Assembly (NCBI RefSeq): GCF_000961095.1
Contig: NZ_CP011058.1
Location: 186,001 to 250,000, forward strand
Direction: 5' to 3'
Length of the DNA: 64,000 bases
Source: Paenibacillus beijingensis
GTDB lineage: Bacteria; Bacillota; Bacilli; Paenibacillales; Paenibacillaceae
Shown here: in pieces, positions 1 through 9,549 of the stretch
Numbering within the stretch: position 1 is the stretch's first letter
Layout: every line of letters begins with the position of its first letter
Made by a program: the position numbers and the translations under genes
Notes under the pieces: generated by a model
The model's database searches: none
The model's input: the letters and a program-made list of their open reading frames with translations, nothing else
Told to the model about the DNA's origin: nothing

Positions 1-32
1 TCGGCAATATGCAGCAAAGCTTCTTTCAACAT
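1..32 (-). CDS. Partial N-terminus, possibly a GH13 maltodextrin glycosidase
   Basis: Only about ten codons lie inside the window, reading MLKEALLHIA off the left edge. The ATG at 32 is preceded on the minus strand by AGGAG at about 11 nt. An N-terminus of this kind (MLxEAxxH) is common in neopullulanase/cyclomaltodextrinase-type GH13 enzymes, and the upstream MalE-like and LacI genes point the same way. An alternative ATG at 83 is in frame but has no ribosome binding site. This is inference from a very short stretch. Confidence 0.3.
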   Translation of the reverse strand, partial: MLKEALLHIA

Positions 33-84
33 CTCTAAACACACTCCTAACTGTTCAACTGTTTGGGCAAATCGCTTTGACATG

Positions 85-133
85 AAAAAAAAGGCACAAT
101 CCTCCGAAACAAACGTTCAGAGGTTGTACCTTT
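85..133 (-). terminator. Rho-independent terminator-like hairpin
   Basis: On the minus strand AAAGGTACAACCTC can pair, with one mismatch and one bulge, with GAGGATTGTGCCTTT, and the stem is followed by eight T. It lies between the LacI gene and the partial glycosidase, so it would separate or attenuate them. Confidence 0.6.
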
Positions 134-264
134 GCAGATAGCATTGCCTTCAAGTTTTCAAAGCGGCCGATTGACCGACTTTCTAAATCATATCAAGAAA
201 TCATTTTCCCGTAAAGAAAAACGAAGCCGGAGCGCGGCTGACCGCTTAAGAGCAATGGGGGTCC

Positions 265-1290
265 TTAGTCGGACGTTTGCGCTACGGATTCTCTCTCCAC
301 AATGTTGTAGGGCAAGTAGTACGTTCCCGGCTTCATTTCCGCGGGGTTCTTGATCGCCTGAATCAGATGATTGACCCCTTCGACTCCAATGTCGGCAAAA
401 GGCTGCGATACGGTTGTAAGTCCCGGACTGAACATACCGGAAATGGATAAATTGTCGAAGCCGATCACCGAAATATCTTCCGGCACTCGAAGCCCCGCAT
501 CGCGGACTCGTTTCATGGCGCCGAACGCCAGCTCGTCCGTTGCGGTAAATACGGCCGTAATCCCGGTTATGTCCCTCGCCGCGAGCAGTTCGTTCATCGC
601 TTTATAGCCGTCCTCGAAACGGATTCCGCCGCTCACCAGCTGTTTGTCATGAAATGGAAGCTGGTAGAAATCGATCGCGTTTTTGGCGCCGATGTACCGC
701 GGCTCCCCTACCACCGGGTTCGAAAGCGAACCGGAGATGATGCCGATCCGTTTATGGCCGCGCGTCACAAGGTAGCTTACCGCATCGAAAGAAGCTTTAA
801 TATCGTCGATTTTGAAAGCCGGGAGCATGGCGCTTTCATGATGGGCAAGAACGAGAACAACCGGAAGCTTCAAACGGCTGATCGCCAGATCGTAATCCTT
901 TTCCACGAACTGGCTGGACAGCAATATCCCGGAGACCCCTTGCTGCTTGCAAAACGTTAATGCATCCATCAGCGACTGCTCCCCGCTTTCGTCGTGCAGC
1001 TCGTGAAGCACGATGCGGACATTTTGCGCTTTTGCCGTCCGGCTAATTCCTTTGTACAGCTCTCCGAAGTAATAGGACGAGATATACGGAATAATGATGC
1101 CGACCGAAATCTCCTTCGTTTTGGAGCTTAACAGCTTTGCTTTTTCATTCGGATAATATTCCAGCTGGCGGACCGCTTCCATGACCCGTTCCCTTGTTTC
1201 CGTGCTCACCTTGTCCGGATTGTTCAATGCCCTTGACACGGTGGCGATTGAAATGCCGGCATGCTTTGCTACATCTTGAATCGTGCTCAT
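265..1290 (-). CDS. LacI family transcriptional regulator
   Basis: A 341-residue regulator of the LacI/GalR family. The N-terminal helix-turn-helix begins at residue 2 (TIQDVAKHAGISIATVSRAL) with the hinge near residues 45-60, followed by a periplasmic-binding-protein-like sugar domain. The ATG at 1290 was chosen over an in-frame codon at 1323 because GGAGG sits about 10 nt upstream of it and the HTH starts directly after it. It lies downstream of a MalE-like binding protein and upstream of a probable GH13 gene, so it is probably the local maltodextrin repressor (MalR-like). The effector is inferred from context only. Confidence 0.9.
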   Translation of the reverse strand: MSTIQDVAKHAGISIATVSRALNNPDKVSTETRERVMEAVRQLEYYPNEKAKLLSSKTKEISVGIIIPYISSYYFGELYKGISRTAKAQNVRIVLHELHDESGEQSLMDALTFCKQQGVSGILLSSQFVEKDYDLAISRLKLPVVLVLAHHESAMLPAFKIDDIKASFDAVSYLVTRGHKRIGIISGSLSNPVVGEPRYIGAKNAIDFYQLPFHDKQLVSGGIRFEDGYKAMNELLAARDITGITAVFTATDELAFGAMKRVRDAGLRVPEDISVIGFDNLSISGMFSPGLTTVSQPFADIGVEGVNHLIQAIKNPAEMKPGTYYLPYNIVERESVAQTSD

Positions 1291-1401
1291 AATACGCGTC
1301 CTCCAGAACCTAATGAATCCCATGTAAGAAAATTTTTACGCTTTATTAATTATAGCGCATTCTGTCGGGTCGCGGATATTCATTGTTGTAGTAAATAAAC
1401 A

Positions 1402-1427
1402 GGCCACCCGGATAAACGCCGAATGGC
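1402..1427 (-). terminator. Weak intergenic hairpin after malE-like gene
   Basis: GGCCA-CCG pairs with CGG-TGGCC around a central mismatch, and the minus strand continues with a T-rich run (TGTTTATTT). It may give partial termination between the binding-protein gene and the lacI-type gene. Confidence 0.4.
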
Positions 1428-1455
1428 CGACAATTACGCTGCTATTAGCCCGTCT

Positions 1456-2766
1456 TTACTTGCTTGCGGCTATGTTGGTTTTCATTTTTTCCGCCGCTTT
1501 ATCAAGCGTTGCTTTAATATCAGCGCCGTTCCAAATTTGCTCAAGCGCCGGCGTCATGCTTTCCCAGAAGTAATTCATTTCCGGAATACTCGGCATATGC
1601 TGCGTGTTTTTAATCTGCTTCATAAAGCCCTGCATCATCGGATCGTCTTTGAAAACCTCGTTCGTTTCATCCATGCCGCTGGCGACCGGAATGACGCCGG
1701 TAACCTGGTAATTTTTGATTTGCGCTTCTTTGGTCGTCATAAAATGCGCAAACAGTTTCGCCGCGTTCGGGTATTTCGTATATGCCGTCACAAAGTAGCC
1801 GCTCACGCCGGCAAAAGCGACCGGGCTTTTTCCTTCCGTCATAACCGGCAAAGGCACGACTCGTACTTTAAACGGCAGTTTTTTGGCCGGACCCATGTTC
1901 CAGCTGCCATCCATATTGATTGCCACTTTGCCGTCCTGCCACAGCCCGTCCTTGACGTCCCGTGTAAGATCGGTCAGCTTGAGCGGCAGGATGTCCTTGA
2001 TCGAGCGGAAAAATTCCATTCCTTTTACGGCGCCTTCATTGTTAACGCCGACATCGTTCTTATCCGTCCCTTCCTTGCCGAAGACGTAACCGCCGTACCC
2101 GGCCATAAAGGAGTAATCAAAGAACAGCGAAGCTCCGGTTCCCTCGAACATAAAACCGTATTTATTGTTTTTAACATCGGTAAGTGGCTTTGCGACGGCC
2201 TTCACTTCGTCCCACGTGTCCAGCTTGGCGCCCTTCACCAGATCGTCGTTTACGTACAAAGCGTACGTGTACAAATATTGAGGATATCCGTACATGATGC
2301 CGTCGTAAGTGAGTGCATCTACGGCCGTCTTAATATTGGACGCCTTCGCATCCTCCTCGAAATAATCGTTCGGAAGAACGATCCCCGATTTCACCGCATC
2401 TCCAAGACGGTCATGTCCGAATACGATCAAATCCGCCCCAAGACCTGCCGGACCGTCGGTTTTCAGCCGGTCTACCGTCTCCGTGTAGAACACATCTTCC
2501 AGTTTTACTTTGACGTTATATTTTTTTTCAAATTCGGCAATCGATTGGACGACAAAGTCGTCCTTTTTCGTCCAGAGGGTCAGCTCGGCACCCGGTTCCG
2601 GTTTGAGTTCGTCTGTCGCGTTTTCCGCAGTCTGTTCGTTAGCAGCCGTATTGCTGCTTCCGGTTTGAGCGTTTCCGCTTTCGTTTTCGCTGCTTTTGCT
2701 GCCGCAGGCAGTCATCGATAATGCCATGACGGCGGTTAACGCTAACAGTCCAAGTTTCTTTTTCAT
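1456..2766 (-). CDS. Maltodextrin-type ABC transporter solute-binding lipoprotein
   Basis: A 436-residue extracellular binding protein. Residues 1-21 form a lipoprotein signal ending at a lipobox Cys (about C21, SMTAC), followed by a Ser/Asn/Gln-rich linker and then a MalE-type fold (ELTLWTKKDDF near the start). The ATG at 2766 is chosen over 2775 because AAAGGAG lies 11 nt upstream of it but only 2 nt from the other. The closest family is MalE/MdxE/CycB of Firmicutes, so maltodextrin or cyclodextrin capture is likely. No permease gene is adjacent in the window. The promoter and a cre-like box lie at 2885-2938. Confidence 0.88.
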   Translation of the reverse strand: MKKKLGLLALTAVMALSMTACGSKSSENESGNAQTGSSNTAANEQTAENATDELKPEPGAELTLWTKKDDFVVQSIAEFEKKYNVKVKLEDVFYTETVDRLKTDGPAGLGADLIVFGHDRLGDAVKSGIVLPNDYFEEDAKASNIKTAVDALTYDGIMYGYPQYLYTYALYVNDDLVKGAKLDTWDEVKAVAKPLTDVKNNKYGFMFEGTGASLFFDYSFMAGYGGYVFGKEGTDKNDVGVNNEGAVKGMEFFRSIKDILPLKLTDLTRDVKDGLWQDGKVAINMDGSWNMGPAKKLPFKVRVVPLPVMTEGKSPVAFAGVSGYFVTAYTKYPNAAKLFAHFMTTKEAQIKNYQVTGVIPVASGMDETNEVFKDDPMMQGFMKQIKNTQHMPSIPEMNYFWESMTPALEQIWNGADIKATLDKAAEKMKTNIAASK

Positions 2767-2884
2767 TGGATACATAGCTCCTTTAGTCGATGAAATTCAA
2801 AACAATTGCAAACGCGACAGACCTGTCATTGGCCTATAAAACCGGATACAGAAAGTAGTTGCCGCCCCCTTTTTCATCTTTTAC

Positions 2885-2938
2885 ATTTATCGTTTACATC
2901 ATGAATTTACATTAATCGATCCTTTGTTAAATTGTCAA
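2885..2938 (-). promoter_or_regulatory. Promoter and CcpA cre-like box for the malE-like gene
   Basis: On the minus strand TTGACA (2938-2933) is followed after 18 nt by TAATGT (2914-2909), a plausible SigA promoter. Just downstream, TGTAAACGATAAAT (2898-2885) matches the cre consensus TGWNANCGNTNWCA except for the last two bases, a position suited to roadblock repression by CcpA. A further half-site, TTGCAAACG, near 2798-2806 could be the LacI operator. Apart from these the 2767-3088 gap shows nothing clear. Confidence 0.55.
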
Positions 2939-3088
2939 CAAAAAAGTCAAGATTTCGTCAGGTAATATTACATAATAATGACACAATAAAGATGAACTGC
3001 ATCTTTTGACTTGTTAAGACAAGAGCGGTCCAGTACAATTTTCCATAAGAGACGAATATAAGGAGTGATCAAAAGGAGGTGCGCGCTG

Positions 3089-3859
3089 ATGAACCTGAAT
3101 GGACCGGAAAAAATGTCTCAAAGCGAAAGACTTCAAACATGCCATGAAATTGCTGAGAGACTGCATGAGGTTTACGGAGATCAAATCCAAGCGATAGGGG
3201 TTTACGGTTCGGTTTCGCGGGGAACGGACGGTCCTTATTCGGACATTGAGATGTTTTGCGTGTTACGCGAGTCGGGTGAAACGATTGAATTCAGCTATGA
3301 ATGGTCGTCTGGTCCATGGAAAGCGGAGGTGGACATTTACAGCTCGGACATTTTGCTTAAACAGGCCGCTATTGTTGAAGGCAGATGGCCGCTTACTCAC
3401 GGACCTTACTTTTTTACGCGCAGCTTGTACGATCCGGATCAATTTTTTCCGGCTCTTAAGAAGGCGGCGGAATCTCCGACCCGTTCGGATTTCAGCCGCG
3501 CAATAAGTGAAGTTCTTGTCGGTGAAATGTATGAGTTTGCCGGCAAGCTGAGAAATGTGAACCTGAATGGTCCTCACAGCTACTTGCCGTACTTGGCGAT
3601 GGAATTCGCCCATTACGGAGCCATGTTGATCGGCTTGCACAATCGGAAGCTGTATTCAACCGGGGCGATGGTTCTGCCGGAAGCATTGGAGCTGCCGCAT
3701 CGTCCTGCCGGATTCGATACCGTTGCCGAGCTGGTGATGTCCGGACAATTAACGGAGCCCGCGCGGATCGTATCCGCCTGCGAACAGTTTTGGAATGGAC
3801 TCGTCGATTGGGCAGCCGAGCATGACTACGTCATCCATTCCAAACGAATCCCATTTTGA
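3089..3859 (+). CDS. ANT(4')-type aminoglycoside nucleotidyltransferase
   Basis: A 256-residue protein that matches the kanamycin nucleotidyltransferase ANT(4')-I family (253 aa) end to end as I recall it. It has the nucleotidyltransferase signature GVYGS (residues 37-41), DGPYSDIE (47-54) with metal-binding D52 and E54, PLTHG (101-105), and GEMYEFAGKLRN (145-156) holding the expected catalytic Glu (E149) and Lys (K153), and it ends with the family's SKRIPF. The ATG at 3089 is chosen because AAGGAGG is 9 nt upstream. Family members transfer AMP to the 4'-hydroxyl of kanamycin, tobramycin or neomycin. There are no mobile-element features nearby, so this looks like a chromosomal homologue rather than a recently acquired resistance gene. 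Confidence 0.88.
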   Translation: MNLNGPEKMSQSERLQTCHEIAERLHEVYGDQIQAIGVYGSVSRGTDGPYSDIEMFCVLRESGETIEFSYEWSSGPWKAEVDIYSSDILLKQAAIVEGRWPLTHGPYFFTRSLYDPDQFFPALKKAAESPTRSDFSRAISEVLVGEMYEFAGKLRNVNLNGPHSYLPYLAMEFAHYGAMLIGLHNRKLYSTGAMVLPEALELPHRPAGFDTVAELVMSGQLTEPARIVSACEQFWNGLVDWAAEHDYVIHSKRIPF

Positions 3860-3958
3860 TCGCGTAATCCTGCACTAACAGCCCTGCAAGAATATGTATA
3901 AAATTCTTTATCGGGAGTCCCGCCCGGATTTCGACAGTGAAAGACAATGCCCTCCTCA

Positions 3959-5593
3959 TCAAACCGTTCCAATCGAAACAACCCCGTTCGTCCCATCTAC
4001 CGTGACGTAATCCCCGTCCTTCAGGATGGACGTCGCCACCTTCGTCCCAACTACGGCCGGAAGCTTATATTCCCTGGCAACAATGCTCGCATGGGACAAG
4101 ATGCCACCGGCGTCGGTAATGAGCGCCCCGGCAATCGGGAATAGAACGGTCCAAGGCGGTGTCATCGTTTTGCAAACTAGGATATCGCCTTTCTGAAGCT
4201 TGGCGAAGTCTTCTTGCCCGTTAATGACCTTCACTTTCCCGGTATATGTTCCGGCAGAAGCGGCATATCCCGTCATGGTGTTCAACTGAGCTTCGGTGAC
4301 ATCTCTTGGCAAACCGAAAATGCGCTCGACAACCGGATCTGGCAGCAGCTTCGGCGGAACTCCGAAATAAGGCTTGGGCTGTATGCTCTGATACTCCTGA
4401 TAATGATGTTTATTTTGCTCGACCACCGTATGAAGAGGCTTAGGATCACGCAGAACCTCCAGCAAATCGTCCAGATACAGGAAGAAAATATCCTCTTGTC
4501 CGGAAATGACTTGATGCTGCACCAGGCTTCGTCCTACATTCTTGAGGAAGCAGCGGGATTTCGCAGCGATCATCGCGTCAATGTAGAAATGATGGTCTTC
4601 ATCCACACCCCAACATGTTAAAGCCCATTCATAGATCTTCCGAAAACGGTTTGTCATTTCACCGGCGGGAAGACGCTCGAACAGCTCCTCCGCCTTTGCG
4701 CGGCGTTCCGCAACCACTTGCTTGAACTCCGCGTCGAAATCGTAATCTTGCTGCAGATAGCTCGCAATGATGGACAGGGCATAGGATGGATTCTCAACCC
4801 AGATCTCTTCTGTGAACGAATGGGTAATTGCCGTCCGGTGACCATAAATGTTTAAGAAACTTTGCAGATCCCGCCAGAAATCCCGGCCTTCGGCTGTCTG
4901 ATTCAGCGCTTCGGCCGGATTTCCGGTTGCCGTAAGCACGGCGCGCAGCAGCGGTGAAGATTTAACCTGATTGGCCATAAGCCATAACCCGCGGTCGGTC
5001 TCCAGGGACATGTTCATGACACCCTGCAGAAGATCGTATACCTCCTTCGTATTCGCCGAACCCGTCAACTGCCCGTAAGTTTCCTCCAATGCGATCGCGA
5101 GCGAAGTGCGGGGGATAGTGATTTCAAAGTGGTACTGCCACGCTTTCGTATAGAATTGCTGCAATTCTTCTACATCCAGCAGCGCCTCTTGCAACGATAA
5201 GCTACCTGCGGATCGTTCCGACAGCTTATTATAGAACGGCATATAGAATTCATCGACGATGCGTTCCAAATACGGCTTGATCTGAGGATAGAGCTCCTCC
5301 ATCTTGTTTTTGTGCTTGCTCATTCGCTCTTCGAACGGTTCGGGATGAGGAGGCATCGACTGATAATAATAGCCGTGGTCCGTCTTCACCGTGAATTGAA
5401 TGAGCGGCATTTTCATCGTTTCGAACGCTCTTTGGGTTCCTTTTGTTACAGCAGGCAGCATAAAAGAAGCGAACAACGGCGTTAACGGTCTGGAGAAGTG
5501 CGTGTCATCCAGCATCCAGAATCCTTGCTGTTTGTCCGCTTCACTCAAGAACAACGTTTTCTTGAAGTCAGATAATGGAGTACTCACGCTCAC
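3959..5593 (-). CDS. PEP-utilizing phosphotransferase, C-terminal half (phosphohistidine domain)
   Basis: A 544-residue protein corresponding to the substrate-binding and swivelling histidine domains of the PEP synthase/rifampicin phosphotransferase superfamily. The mobile-domain signature GGILSHASIVARE lies at about residues 496-508, with the phospho-accepting His at about 501. It lacks the ATP-grasp domain, which is encoded separately by the gene upstream (5605-6423), only 11 nt away. The GTG at 5593 has GGAGAGG 4 nt upstream and a second GTG follows 6 nt later, so the exact start is uncertain. Together the two proteins would make one three-domain enzyme of about 816 residues, similar in size to rifampicin phosphotransferase (about 867). 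The substrate is not determined. Confidence 0.8.
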   Translation of the reverse strand: MSVSTPLSDFKKTLFLSEADKQQGFWMLDDTHFSRPLTPLFASFMLPAVTKGTQRAFETMKMPLIQFTVKTDHGYYYQSMPPHPEPFEERMSKHKNKMEELYPQIKPYLERIVDEFYMPFYNKLSERSAGSLSLQEALLDVEELQQFYTKAWQYHFEITIPRTSLAIALEETYGQLTGSANTKEVYDLLQGVMNMSLETDRGLWLMANQVKSSPLLRAVLTATGNPAEALNQTAEGRDFWRDLQSFLNIYGHRTAITHSFTEEIWVENPSYALSIIASYLQQDYDFDAEFKQVVAERRAKAEELFERLPAGEMTNRFRKIYEWALTCWGVDEDHHFYIDAMIAAKSRCFLKNVGRSLVQHQVISGQEDIFFLYLDDLLEVLRDPKPLHTVVEQNKHHYQEYQSIQPKPYFGVPPKLLPDPVVERIFGLPRDVTEAQLNTMTGYAASAGTYTGKVKVINGQEDFAKLQKGDILVCKTMTPPWTVLFPIAGALITDAGGILSHASIVAREYKLPAVVGTKVATSILKDGDYVTVDGTNGVVSIGTV

Positions 5594-5604
5594 GTTCCTC
5601 TCCT

Positions 5605-6423
5605 CTACGATGTAATCGGTCTTGCCTGCAGGATATAGGGCTTTCCTTGCCGGTACGCAAACTCCAGATCAACGGAGTATCCCAGAAGCGCTTCGATCGC
5701 CATAGCCATGTTCGTCAGCTCATCCAGTTGTTCATCCCGTAAACTGAAACTCGATTTTTCCTCGGCGGTTGTTTCCCTGGTGCGCGTCCCGACTGGATCG
5801 AGAACGAGCTTGCAGTCTTTGTCGCCAAGCTCCTTCTTCACAATCGCTGAACTTCGCTTGGAAAGGATATAATAATCCGGAGTGACTCGTCCGGACACAA
5901 CCGTCTCCCCCAATCCGAAACTGGAATTAATGATGATTTCGTCTTCATTTCCTGTAACCGGGTTTTTGCTGAAGATAACACCAGCTACTTCCGCATCAAT
6001 ACATTCCTGAACAAGAATGGCCATGGCCGGTGCCCGGTCGCATGCCGGGACTTTTTCTACAAGATAGGATCTGGCATGGGCTTGACCGTCTGACTGCCGG
6101 CAGCGTTTTATCGATTCCAGCATGTTGACGGAGGTCACGTTCAGAATCGTCTCGTATTGTCCGGCAAACGAAGCGAATCCAAGGTCTTCGATGGAACAGG
6201 AGGAACGGACAACCGCCGGAGGGACAATATACTTGCGGTACGCCTCTTCGATTTCTTGATGCAGCTCTTCAGTGAAACCGTACGCAAACGCGTAAGACGG
6301 AATAATGAACCCTCCGGGAACCGGAAAATGGGACTGGAGGAGCAGCGCAATCGTTTTCGCTTTTCCGCCGATGACGAGAGCATCCTCTGCCGCTGCCTCT
6401 GACAATGGAATAATGCTGCGCAC
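5605..6423 (-). CDS. PEP synthase-type ATP-grasp (PPDK N-terminal) protein
   Basis: A 272-residue protein equal to the ATP-binding domain of PEP synthase or rifampicin phosphotransferase. It shows GGKAKTIALL near the start, VRSSCSIEDL with the expected ATP-binding residues, FAGQYET, INSSFGLGETVVSG, and the terminal LEFAYRQGKPYILQARPIT motif. It uses a GTG start with AAGGGGGGG about 6 nt upstream. The stop overlaps the ribosome binding site of the next gene, so the two halves are very probably co-translated. It is transcribed divergently from a large LuxR-type regulator, which may control it (inference). Confidence 0.82.
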   Translation of the reverse strand: MRSIIPLSEAAAEDALVIGGKAKTIALLLQSHFPVPGGFIIPSYAFAYGFTEELHQEIEEAYRKYIVPPAVVRSSCSIEDLGFASFAGQYETILNVTSVNMLESIKRCRQSDGQAHARSYLVEKVPACDRAPAMAILVQECIDAEVAGVIFSKNPVTGNEDEIIINSSFGLGETVVSGRVTPDYYILSKRSSAIVKKELGDKDCKLVLDPVGTRTRETTAEEKSSFSLRDEQLDELTNMAMAIEALLGYSVDLEFAYRQGKPYILQARPITS

Positions 6424-6603
6424 AATTGCCCCCCCTTACTCGTTATGCTTCCTGAATCCATATTACGTGAATTGAAAGCATACTTCTATCCGGAGAATGA
6501 CGTATTTGCAGGAAAGGAAAACAGTGGAAGCGAGTAGAATAACTATATATTTGTTGAATGATCGAATGAACGATGCAACCCGGGGGAGGATCATTTTCCA
6601 ATC

Positions 6604-9543
6604 ATGACGAGAAAGACACTGCGGATCGTAGAAAGGGATCAATACGTTAACCAGATTCCTGCAATACTTGCAAACCTTGCGGATGGCAAGGGCACTGTTA
6701 TTGCCATTACAGGTGAGCCGGGTATTGGGAAAACGCGGCTGGCCCAGGAGATTGTGAAGATCGCAGCCGGACATCCATGCAGCATTCTGCAGGGCCGATC
6801 TTATTCGGTCGGAAGCGATACCGCTTACACGCCGATTATTGAGATGTGCAATCAATATTTCCGGGGCCTTGCTCCAAAGATTGTAACCGCTTGGACGAGC
6901 GACCTGCCGGATTTAGGGAAGCTGTTTCGCCGGCTTCAGCTCCCTGAGCCTGCTAAAGTCGGGGATCCCGCATTAGAAAAGACACGTCTGTTTGAGTCGC
7001 TGGTCTGTCTTGTGGAACGAATGGCGGACGGAAAACCGCTTGTGATCATTCAAGAGGATTTGCATTTTGCGGATTTCGCTTCCTTGGAATTTCTCCATTA
7101 CTTGAGCCGAGGAATGACCATCTATCCTCTTCTGCTCATTGTTACGATCGATACATTTGAACTTTCGAACAATGCCGGCGCGAATGCCTTTATCCAATCC
7201 TTGCGAAAAGAAGAGTTTTTTCGGGAATTTCGCCTGAACCGCCTGAGCGGGCAGGGAGTTGTCCATCTGCTTGAAGATCGGCTCGGGCCTGCCCTTCCGG
7301 ATGGCTTCGTATCTATGATCATAAGACATTCCGAAGGAGTTCCTTTGTTTATTGATGAATTGCTGCAAGCCCTGCTTGAAACCGGTGTATTATCGATGCG
7401 AAATGACGTTTGGGTTCTGTCCATCCAGTCGATCGATACCATTCCGCATCGGTTGAAAGAGCTGATCAAAGATCGGATTGCGCGTATTCACTCCGAGGAC
7501 CATAACGTCCTACTTTACATCGCCATCTCTAAGGGTACCGTTTCCCACCGCATTCTCCATCGTCTGACGAAGATGAACGAAGATGACTTCCTGACCGTCA
7601 TTCATCGGCTCAAGGCTTCCGGACTTGTATACGAAGAGATTCAAGAGATGGAAGTCCATTACGGCTTCTATCATGCGATCGTGAACGACGTTGTTTATGA
7701 GGAGCTTCCGATCATGATCTGCCGCCGCGCACACAAAGCTTTTATTGACGTGCTGGAGGAGAGCGGCTTCGAGGATGTCGAGTACTTGGCCCGCTTGTAT
7801 TTCGGGGCAGGAGCCGAAGTCGACCCTTTGCAAACGATACGCGTGTTTCTTAAGGAGGCGGAGCGGGCTCACCTGCTGTACGCATATGCGTCCGCCGCCA
7901 AGTATTACAAGTCCGTTCTCCAGCTAATCCATGCCAATAAAATATCGGAGGAGAAAAGCCGAGTCCCCTGGCTCCTGCAACGATTGGGCGAGGTTCACTA
8001 CATGCTGGGAGAGCGCTCCGAGGCCGCACGGTATTGTCTGGAGTCCATACGCACCTATGTTCAATATGAGAATCAGACCGAGATCGCGCGATTGCACCGG
8101 TTACTGGCAAATATATTTTGGGAATCGGGAGACATTGAGCAATCTTTGCAATATTTGGAGGATGGGCTGGTCATTGCCAGAAAGCTGCCGGATTTCCCTG
8201 AAATCCGCTATCAGCTTCTGCATACAAGCCTGATGTTTCTGAGCCGGCTCAAGCGGCCTGATGAATACTACCAAGTATATGAAGAAATTCAAGCGGTACA
8301 CCGGTTAATTGGAACCACTCAAGCCGCGGCTCAAGCGATCGTAGCGGAAATCGACTTTTGGACCAGCTATGTCCGCAAGGAAAATTATAAGCCCCGGAAG
8401 GTTCAAGTCTTGATCGAAAATCTGGAGCAGATGGAGGTTGACGATGAGACGCTGTTTCGCGGCCTCTATGTAAGCGCAATTAACTTCACCTTCTGCGGTC
8501 AATATGCGTTAAGCAGAACCTGTTCACAGAAAGCCTTGGAGGCTGCCAGGCGATTGCATATTGTGGAATATGAAATCCGCAGCTACTGGATACAGGTTCT
8601 GGCCGATCTCTTAAGCGGCGAATGGAAGCTGACAGTGCCCAAGATGGAGTCGATCATGTCGAAGGCGAGGCGGATCGACGCCGGCAGACCGTTAATCTAT
8701 GCCTATATTACCAAAGGGATCGTTTATGCATGGATAGGACGTTACGCGGAGGCTCAGTCCTGCCTGGACGAAATGAATGGTCTGTTTCCACTCTTTTCAA
8801 CCAAGGACGGGCACGTCGCGGATATGCTGGCTCCGATCGAAATGATGATTGCTCTTGGTACGGACCGTGCAGCGGACTATTATTCCTTCATGAATCGGAC
8901 AAGGCCTTATTACGTAGCATGTCCTTGGCTGAATCTGGCGCTATGGGGGGAGATTCAATTGTCCGCAGGCGATCGGCCTGGAGCCATGGATACCGCCAAG
9001 GACCTTCTAGCCGACACGAAGGAAGAAAACAGGTACGCTTGGGCGCTTGGAAAACGATTATCCGGCAAAGTGGAATTCGCTTCCGGAGAGAAGGAACCCG
9101 CCTTGACCTCCATTGATGAAGCAGCCCGCACTTTCAAGGAAATGCGAATGCCGTTAGAGCATGCTCGTTCCTTGCTCCTCATTGCCGGGATGATGCTCAA
9201 GGACAATCCGGAAGAAGCGAGCCGGATGCTGCTCCAAAGCATGGAGACCTTCGAACATTTGGATGCGGGAGAGGATTTGCTCATGGCGCAAGCGCTGATG
9301 AAAAAACTTGGGAGTCGTTTGCCGAAACGCAGTACGTCGAACGCTGCCGGCAAAGATACCGAACTTAGCAAGCGCGAGAAAGAAGTTGCCCGTCTCGTTG
9401 CGGAAGGATTAACGAACATCGAGATTGCGGATGCTTTGATTATAAGTCCGCGGACCGTAAGCACCCATCTGGAGAACATCTACCGGCGTCTTGGGATCAA
9501 CTCCAGAGCCTCTCTGGTGAAGTATTTGATGGAAACGGAATGA
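6604..9543 (+). CDS. Large LuxR family regulator with AAA ATPase domain (LAL/MalT-like)
   Basis: A 979-residue STAND-type regulator. The N-terminal ATPase has a Walker A at residues 37-44 (GEPGIGKT) and a Walker B-like stretch ending LHFAD around 150. A long helical middle section looks like TPR-type repeats, and the last 65 residues are a LuxR/GerE helix-turn-helix (LSKREKEVARLVAEGLTNIE). Such proteins hold an ATPase in an inactive state until an inducer binds. The start has GGGGGAGG about 14 nt upstream, a little far, but no better start exists. It is divergent from the split phosphotransferase operon, the obvious candidate target. Confidence 0.88.
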   Translation: MTRKTLRIVERDQYVNQIPAILANLADGKGTVIAITGEPGIGKTRLAQEIVKIAAGHPCSILQGRSYSVGSDTAYTPIIEMCNQYFRGLAPKIVTAWTSDLPDLGKLFRRLQLPEPAKVGDPALEKTRLFESLVCLVERMADGKPLVIIQEDLHFADFASLEFLHYLSRGMTIYPLLLIVTIDTFELSNNAGANAFIQSLRKEEFFREFRLNRLSGQGVVHLLEDRLGPALPDGFVSMIIRHSEGVPLFIDELLQALLETGVLSMRNDVWVLSIQSIDTIPHRLKELIKDRIARIHSEDHNVLLYIAISKGTVSHRILHRLTKMNEDDFLTVIHRLKASGLVYEEIQEMEVHYGFYHAIVNDVVYEELPIMICRRAHKAFIDVLEESGFEDVEYLARLYFGAGAEVDPLQTIRVFLKEAERAHLLYAYASAAKYYKSVLQLIHANKISEEKSRVPWLLQRLGEVHYMLGERSEAARYCLESIRTYVQYENQTEIARLHRLLANIFWESGDIEQSLQYLEDGLVIARKLPDFPEIRYQLLHTSLMFLSRLKRPDEYYQVYEEIQAVHRLIGTTQAAAQAIVAEIDFWTSYVRKENYKPRKVQVLIENLEQMEVDDETLFRGLYVSAINFTFCGQYALSRTCSQKALEAARRLHIVEYEIRSYWIQVLADLLSGEWKLTVPKMESIMSKARRIDAGRPLIYAYITKGIVYAWIGRYAEAQSCLDEMNGLFPLFSTKDGHVADMLAPIEMMIALGTDRAADYYSFMNRTRPYYVACPWLNLALWGEIQLSAGDRPGAMDTAKDLLADTKEENRYAWALGKRLSGKVEFASGEKEPALTSIDEAARTFKEMRMPLEHARSLLLIAGMMLKDNPEEASRMLLQSMETFEHLDAGEDLLMAQALMKKLGSRLPKRSTSNAAGKDTELSKREKEVARLVAEGLTNIEIADALIISPRTVSTHLENIYRRLGINSRASLVKYLMETE

Positions 9544-9549
9544 GAATTG

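Noticed and set aside
1423..2721. 432-codon plus-strand frame opposite the malE-like gene
   Set aside because: Antisense shadow: it covers a clear lipoprotein gene, shows an Arg/His/Phe-rich composition typical of the reverse frame and has no ribosome binding site.
3089..3859. Recently acquired resistance gene on a mobile element
   Set aside because: No transposase, terminal repeats or compositional break are seen around it; base composition matches the neighbours.
3959..6423. Housekeeping PEP synthase (ppsA) or pyruvate phosphate dikinase
   Set aside because: The ATP-grasp and histidine halves are separate genes and the C-terminal PEP/pyruvate-binding barrel of true PEP synthase is missing; the middle domain is of the rifampicin-phosphotransferase type length.
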